DNA of 64,000 bases from Melastoma dodecandrum (Eukaryota > Streptophyta > Magnoliopsida > Myrtales > Melastomataceae). Position numbers and translations under genes: made by a program. Where the stretch lies: contig JARUPY010000396.1 of the NCBI GenBank assembly GCA_029817715.1, forward strand, positions 5,084,001-5,148,000, given 5' to 3'. The notes under the pieces are model-generated. The model made no database searches. It had not been told where the DNA came from and worked only from the letters and a program-made list of their open reading frames with translations. This document shows positions 58,300-64,000 of the stretch, piece by piece (position 1 is the stretch's first letter; every line of letters starts with the position of its first letter).

Positions 58300-58506
58300 A
58301 TGGTTTGCTTCTGCTTCTTGGTGGACCAGACGAGGAAGGTCAAGTGGAGCAAGCCGACGGCGGGGTTATGCTCGCGGTGCGGATGCGGAGCAAGCGTGGC
58401 CGACGTGAAGACGTCGACGAGGTTCTGTCACGTGCCTTTCTACTGGAGAACGTGGAGGGCGGTCATATGCACCTTCTGCGGTTCTATCCTCAGGTCTTAT
58501 AAGTAG
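58300..58506 (+). CDS. Small plant-conserved double-CxxC protein
   Basis: 68 residues from the ATG at 58300 (MVCFCFLVDQTRKVKW). Two cysteine pairs, CSRCGCG and CTFCGS, about 40 residues apart suggest a zinc-ribbon-like fold. Between them lies VADVKTSTRFCHVPFYWRTW, with aromatic residues. A longer in-frame extension to 58201 is proline-rich and looks like leader sequence. The peptide ends SILRSYK. It resembles uncharacterised short plant proteins. Single exon; function unknown. Confidence 0.65.
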   Translation: MVCFCFLVDQTRKVKWSKPTAGLCSRCGCGASVADVKTSTRFCHVPFYWRTWRAVICTFCGSILRSYK

Positions 58507-59166
58507 TTTAGGCGTACAGAGGAGGAGGATTTCCTCTTCATGTACAAATTGGTGACCTCTGAAGTTCTTTGCTAACCTTCCGTTTCTGGGTTATTACCAA
58601 TCCATGGACAAGACGACAACACCCGTATGACCCCGTTGGGCATATGATGTTGGACTTTCTCTATGTATTAACACATATTTTGGACTCCGAAAATATTGGG
58701 CCTCTGGAAGAAATTCTTTTCAAAGTCGTCTGTTGCAAATAGTTATTTGCCGCTTATCAGGAAATGTGCGAAAAAAGCCCCCTTTGGCTCTCTTCATTTC
58801 TCTCATTCTTCTTGCAAAATGAATCATGAGTTGTCTGAATGAACTCTCGGACCTCCCACTTCTCTCTCGTACTTGGTTTAATAGACTTATCTCTATCAAA
58901 TGAAGAGACCATGTAAATCCACCTTTTCATTATTATTGATTATTGTACATGGGGCATGTGGAGCAATACAACCATCCCATATGAACTTCTGCTTTCAACA
59001 CATGATGAACATGAGGGCATCATCCCCTTTTGTTATAATTGACCATGCTCTACTGCGATCTGTCTCTGGCCTTCTGCATGCAATTTGAGAAAAAAAAAAC
59101 AGCATCACACCAACCTGTTACGCTCCTGTTAAATCTCAAAGTGAAAAAGGGGGGATTTAAGCGTAC
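58507..59166. other. Spacer, no gene seen
   Basis: 3' flank of the small CxxC gene plus spacer. No coding sequence is recognised. Confidence 0.4.
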
Positions 59167-59259
59167 CTCCTCCTGCTCATCCTTGTTCTTCCCTTTGATG
59201 TAGTATCGGTGACCTCCATAGAAGAGAAAGCCCCAGCCGGCTACAGAGACTACCGCAAA
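59167..59259 (-). CDS. Single exon of an unrecognised membrane-protein gene
   Basis: A 31-codon segment in phase 0, bounded by an acceptor (CTATCAG, AG at 59261-59260) and a donor (GTACGC). It reads FAVVSVAGWGFLFYGGHRYY followed by a lysine/glutamate-rich tail, which looks like a transmembrane helix and its cytosolic end. A possible upstream exon at about 59795-59587 ends in a GTAAGC donor, but none of its frames both starts at a methionine and joins in phase. The gene model is unresolved and the family is not recognised. Confidence 0.4.
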
Positions 59260-60302
59260 CTGATAGGACGACGTATCAGTTTAGTCCATCGGCCTATGAG
59301 CTTCTTATTCACGTGCGAGGTCAAGAGAATGCTTACACGTACATCTTTAATTTCCCCCTAGAAGGATGAAGCGGGTCTTCCCAAGAGTTAAGCATTTGCT
59401 TGGCGGTCCCCGATGTGCCGCACCCAACTTATAAGACTATGTGAAGGCGTCCCCCAAACCCTTCGTGCATCGCGATGATGGTCCTCTCCCCCCTCCCTCC
59501 TCGTGACCCTCAGAAGACATATTACAATATCTCCACACAGACAGAAGATGGTAAGGAACCATGCTCAAGTAGAAGGAGAGCTTACCGACTGAAGTGGCCA
59601 AGACACACCGATGGAGAAGTCGAAGGCTGGCACAATATGAGGATGTCGCCGTATTCGCAGAAAAGCGATTGAGGAGAGAAGCGGGGAGCCCTCCCGGCCA
59701 TGGCGGTTGTCATGTTCTTGGTGATGCGCCAGAAAATGAAAGAAGGGCAGTGCGTGTAAATGTAGATGATTATGAACAAAGGCTTCTGTAGGTCTCATCT
59801 GTCCAAAGGGTGATTCTAATCCTAATCTCAGAAAGCATTGTCCGTTTCACTTGCTAAAATTGCAGTATGGCTTATACAACAAGGGAGGGAGTTTTAGATG
59901 AGTTGGGGAGTTGCAGAAATGATGAATATCGCGCCATCTATATCACACCACGATCACTCTGCTAAAGGAGGTACACTATTTATCATTTGTCTAAACATAT
60001 ATATGACCAACCAAAAGTAAAGTGACTAGACTATTCCTACAAAAACGGCTCGCTCTCGCTTTGCTTGCCGGGAGAAGATTAGGGGGACGTCGAGCCGCAC
60101 AGGTATATGTCATGTTAACAGAGTACATCCAAGGCATGTCTGGAGGAGAAAGCCTCGGTGCCCACGGCCAAGGGCAAGAGACAGTTCAATCCCAGTGCCA
60201 TAGAACAGCATGACAAGATGAACACGAGGTGGCCCAAAAGGGAAGAATGATCAACCAGCAAACGGAGTCTTAAGTATACCAACTAAACTGCACCCTGTTG
60301 TG
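59260..60302. other. Unresolved region, no firm gene
   Basis: May include a further exon of the membrane-protein gene (59587-59795, minus) and the 3' untranslated region of the next minus-strand gene. The frames at 59475-59791 and 60022-60213 (plus) have no recognisable features. Confidence 0.3.
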
Positions 60303-60312
60303 GTGGTGGTCA

Positions 60313-60797
60313 TATGGATAGGCTGGCAAACAGTAACTCTAGCTCGTCATCTTGAGACGATGTCTCTGCAAAATGGAACCACAAAATTTCAGGGTAGGGC
60401 ACCGTGACCTCAAGACGGTTACGCACTCACAAGTAAAAAGCAGTCCAGGGTGTCGTCCTTCGGAAGAAAACCGCATAGTATCAAGCGTACTGGAACAAAA
60501 GGTGCCACATCACCAATGTTGACATTCGTAAACGACGAACCTGATTGACATTAGCTGCAAGAGCTTGTTGAGAACACTCAGGCAATTAGCAGCGTACATA
60601 CTATTTGGCGGTAACCGGGTCATTCTCTTCATCTCCATATGAACAGCTGCTCTCTTGTCCTCAATCGTGGCCGACTTCACCCTACCATCGCGCGAGTATC
60701 CCTCACCAATTCCCATATTTTTATCAGAAGGAACCGCATCGTTTCCAATCCGACCAACCTCACCTGGCTCTCCTCTAAACTCACCAAATTCCCACAT
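60313..60797 (-). CDS. Short plant-specific protein, unrecognised, exon junction unresolved
   Basis: Exon 1 (60797 to about 60543) encodes GRVKSATIEDKRAAVHMEMK followed by MTRLPPNSMYAANCLSVLNK and LLQLMSI, ending at an AG|GTTCGT donor. Exon 2, after a TTTTGCAG acceptor at about 60365, encodes TSSQDDELELLFASLSI and a TGA at about 60315-60313. The two parts look like one conserved short protein of about 100 residues. The obvious donor and acceptor do not join in phase: exon 1 leaves two bases and exon 2 needs one. Either an unusual splice site is used or there is a one-base change. I know no function. The start could be upstream if the leader is spliced. Confidence 0.5.
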
Positions 60798-60800
60798 CAC

Positions 60801-61579
60801 ACTATTAAGCCCTCAGCATCAGGTAAAATTTCCCAATTCACGCACTCAAATCAAACATCGAGCAGCTCGAAAAACAAAGAGCCACTGGATCAAGCAATCA
60901 CAACACAGCATCAAATCCATGGCAGAAATTCTCAGTAAAATTGGGCTAATAATCAAGGTTCCAGGACATCCAGAAATCGAATCCAAACAACTAACGTCAA
61001 TCCAGGCATTCATCCGAATCCTGCTTCGGTAACCCAAGACGAAGAGATATACCTGCGATCTTTCTGGGGATCGGAAATCAAACCGTTTAACGAATTCTCC
61101 CTCCTTTTGAATCGGTCGTACTTGTCTTTTAGTGATTTTGGGCCTCATGGATGCCACAGGGATAATTCTCTTTGTTGGGCCGACGGCCCGAATCATAAAA
61201 CGGCCAGGCACGGCCCATTTTCATTCGTTCATCCTTAAGAAAGAAATGTCACGTTCAATCCTATCCAAATTTAAAACACAGGCGCCTCGAAAAGAAATGC
61301 AGACAACTGCTAAGCAGCTGTTTTGAATATCAAGCCAAGTCATTAATCACGATGCAATACGTTGATCTTCAAATCATGACGTCAGGCATCAACATCACTG
61401 ACGCCTAGGCTGACGATGAGTGCCGGCGTGGAAGCCCTCCGTATAAGAAGTGTTCTTGAATATTATCTGCGGTAAGATTTATATAGATGGCCGACATTTA
61501 GGACATATTTTCGGTGATGTTTAGAGAAGAGCATGTCACTGCAGCTGCAGTGTATGAGGTTCTATGGCTCGAGACTTAC
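60801..61579. other. Region between two minus-strand genes
   Basis: Probably contains the leader of the short gene, with a possible intron donor at about 61050, and the last few codons and 3' untranslated region of the prolyl-tRNA editing gene. No independent gene is seen. Confidence 0.4.
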
Positions 61580-63693
61580 AGCGAGGTTCTTTAGCTCGGA
61601 ACTCAGACGTTTTCTGATGTTGTCCAATACGAATACTCCCAAGTTCCCACCATGCTGCTGGATCGATTCTTCTGTAATCTGCAACACACCATCACACACC
61701 GAGGAACAATATGACAAAAGTTGAGCGAGTTATGAAAAGGGAGTGACTTAGGATTGATTTTTGTACTTCTGAAAGTAATAGTGCTGATGTCTTATCCAAT
61801 ATCTCTTCCACGAATTGCCCCGGGTCGCTGAAGGAGACAGGGGGCTGCAATATGGCAGTCTTGTCCTTGGTTTTGACGGCATCTGTTGTCTTAACAGCTT
61901 TGGCTACATGAATCAAAGGTCCGACATTAATATGATGAGAGATGGCACACACATTGGATCCAATACTCGCATAGCCTCATATGCATGACCACTTCATTAA
62001 GGAAGGAAAAATTTTAAACCTTTGACCGCATTGGGTTTGACATCAGCAGATATCTTCTTCTCAACACTGCTTTGAGAGGAAGGTGCCTTCTTAGAGATCT
62101 CGGGCAGGTCGATGGAATCGGATGGAACAAGAGCGGCCAAATCAGGAGGCTGATCTTTGCCCACTTTCGGGTTCGCCTACAAGGAGATAGGAATCAAAAT
62201 AATGCTGAAATCATCTCAAAACATCTACTTATTATAGAATTAGCAACTCAAAATATACCTCCAGGTCAACATACAAGGGATCTCTCCCTACTGATCTGAG
62301 GAAATTGTCTAGATCATTTGCACTGAGGGCTGACAATTCCAATAACAAGAGCATTAAATGTCTAAAACTAAGTGACAAAGTAAAAGCACAACTCTGCAAT
62401 TTTACTATTCAGACATCTGAAAAAAGTACCCCCCACAAAGATCATCTTACGTTGTATCCCAAACCAATACCCACTACTTCTCACCACAATACGTTGACTC
62501 TACCACGTGGAGAATATTATCTAGACCGCATTGGTACCACAGAACTTCCCTACGGATATGATGAGACCGACATCTGCAGCGAAGGACTTCCAATTGAGGT
62601 ATCCTACTAACCTATTGATGTATCATTTGAGAGTGGATGAAAGATGCAGCTCTTCTGAGACTTGAAACCTTGATCCAGTAAAAGAGACACACGTCTTCAC
62701 CAAGATAAAAGGAAATGTTAGAAAAGATAAGTTTGAACAGACAAAGGATCGTGAAATTTGCAGAATTTGCTGACAGTAGTGATCATACGCCCCAAAACAG
62801 CTGTTACCTGGCTGATTCATTTATCACAGCAAAAGGAGTAACACAACCCAATGGAACCTTGAATGAGCAGAAAAAGCAATGGAAAACAGATCAATAAGTA
62901 TCACAAACAAAATATGAACAACAGGTTGAAAAAAAATGAATTACCTTATAAAACAAATAATTACATTAAAGAGAAGAAATTATTTACCAGAAACTAATCC
63001 ATAGCAATCAAAATATTACATTAAAAAACTAATTACCTCATACATTATATCAGCCGGATTAAACTAAAAGCATACCAACCTGGAGTATCTCACCTAATGC
63101 CTCTTCAGGCGCCATTCTGACACCGCCCTTTCCTAGACCAAGCCGTTGTGACAAGACTGACTCAAACAAAACAATTTTTATTAGGATATAACAAGATAAT
63201 GGACTTGTATGCATCAAAATTATTCAACATGCACAGATTACAAAATTTAAACTACCTTTCAAATCTACATTGGTGTTTGCAAGAGCTGACACGATATAGA
63301 ACCTTTGTTTCTTGTCCTGTACAAATAATGCAAGGTTTCCTAAAGGTAAGCAGGTATAAAAAAGATAGAACACGCACAAATTGTATAACCAACAGGAAGA
63401 AGGCCAAATGATATGTGCACCTACGAGGTCTTACTTCAGATAATTTGCAATGGTTTACGAGGAAACTTAGTAAAGATCAGACGTTCAACATACCTTCAGA
63501 AATAAGTTTTTACTTAATGCACGTTCCACATTTCCCACGTACTTGGCCTGGAGGATAGTAGACACAGGGAAATCTAAGAAACTTCTCCTTTCCAATATGA
63601 CATGTGAATTATAAGAACTTCAATTTGGCCTACCTGAGCTTCCACCGTCAAAACGGCAGGATGTTCATACTTTGTGAAATCAACTCGAAGCTC
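61580..63693 (-). CDS. Prolyl-tRNA editing protein (YbaK/ProX, PRORSD1-like), 5' end outside the window
   Basis: Ten consecutive exons join in phase: 63693-63634, 63547-63494, 63316-63256, 63156-63080, 62857-62808, 62694-62612, 62329-62259, 62176-62020, 61903-61767 and 61678-61580. The first exon must lie beyond 64000, and the last few codons (after 61580) are not resolved. The YbaK domain reads RVDFTKYEHPAVLTVEAQ, DKKQRFYIVSALANTNVD, SQRLGLGKGGVRMAPEEALG, PLGCVTPFAVINES, DQGFKSQKSCIFHPL and NFLRSVGRDPLYVDLE. A plant-type C-terminal extension follows, with VSFSDPGQFVEEILDKTSAL. The enzyme hydrolyses misacylated tRNA(Pro), such as alanyl-tRNA(Pro), in trans. The catalytic lysine region (LGLGKGGVR) is intact. 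Most exons are too short to stand out as ORFs. Confidence 0.88.
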
Positions 63694-64000
63694 CTAATTG
63701 TAAAAGAAAAGAAAGAAAAGGAAAGTAGACACTTGGTGAGAAACAAAACAAAAATTTCTTGATCCTGAAAATTCAACACAAGCACTCGATCTAGTTTCTT
63801 CAACAGATTCACTGAAGCTAACATAAACTAGAAATCCATTCATTCTTTCATCCACGTCGGTTCCCACCATCATCATGAAGTAGTAAACTCCAAAATTTTC
63901 AATTCATATGCTGAATGCCCACAAAAATTAAAGCAGGAGGCCACGCATGAACACCAAAACAGAAGATCATTAGGGAAGACCCAATTCTCCTCTTCCACAT
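63694..64000. other. Intron of the prolyl-tRNA editing gene
   Basis: No coding segment fits the missing N-terminus, so this is probably first-intron sequence, with exon 1 further upstream on the minus strand. Confidence 0.55.

Overview
The window is nuclear DNA from a flowering plant, most likely a eudicot. The genes have short GT-AG introns, AT-rich spacers separate them, and the families are plant-specific (NAC factors, type 3 metallothionein, chlorophyll-synthesis POR, GT14 glucuronosyltransferase, CMP-KDO synthetase). I cannot name the species. Exon coordinates were worked out by hand from splice sites and reading phase.

Layout, left to right. 1-3.2 kb: spacer with one orphan 3' exon on the minus strand. 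3.2-8.9 kb: a GlcAT14-like glucuronosyltransferase (+) converging on a CDK-like kinase (-) with an N-terminal MGC motif. 10.8-14.2 kb: a DUF616/MUCI70-type gene (+) carrying three in-frame stops and a 4-bp duplication frameshift, so it reads as a pseudogene. 15.2-17.1 kb: a small membrane protein (+) and a type 3 metallothionein (-). 19.1-21.8 kb: a decayed TRF4/PAPD5-like poly(A) polymerase with a solo LTR in one intron. 22.5-24.1 kb: intact CMP-KDO synthetase (+).

24.3-33.0 kb is the most striking part. It holds a nearly complete endogenous caulimovirid (pararetrovirus) of about 8.4 kb on the minus strand, opened close to its tRNA-Met primer-binding site and lying between two arms of an imperfect inverted repeat. 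Capsid-like, movement, protease, reverse transcriptase and RNase H domains and a second double-zinc-knuckle protein are all readable. A 20-bp tandem duplication lies exactly where the polyprotein frame breaks.

34.3-35.6 kb: a 1.2-kb Mutator-like element with about 145-bp terminal inverted repeats and a truncated PB1-like ORF, ending about 200 bp before a TSJT1/aluminium-induced DUF3700 gene (+). 37.4-39.1 kb: protochlorophyllide reductase (-). 39-44 kb: spacer. 44.6-51.3 kb: two NAC factors of different clades in the same orientation, each with ACGTG-core (ABRE-like) boxes upstream. 52.7-54.5 kb: a plastid Mpv17/PMP22-type membrane protein (-). 58.3 kb: a tiny double-CxxC protein (+). 59.2-60.8 kb: two poorly resolved minus-strand genes. 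61.6-64 kb: the 3' part of a prolyl-tRNA editing (YbaK/ProX) gene, whose 5' end lies beyond the window.

The cellular genes do not form one pathway; this is an ordinary gene neighbourhood. What stands out is its load of mobile and viral insertions and two gene remnants (10.8-14.2 and 19.1-21.8 kb) standing among intact genes.
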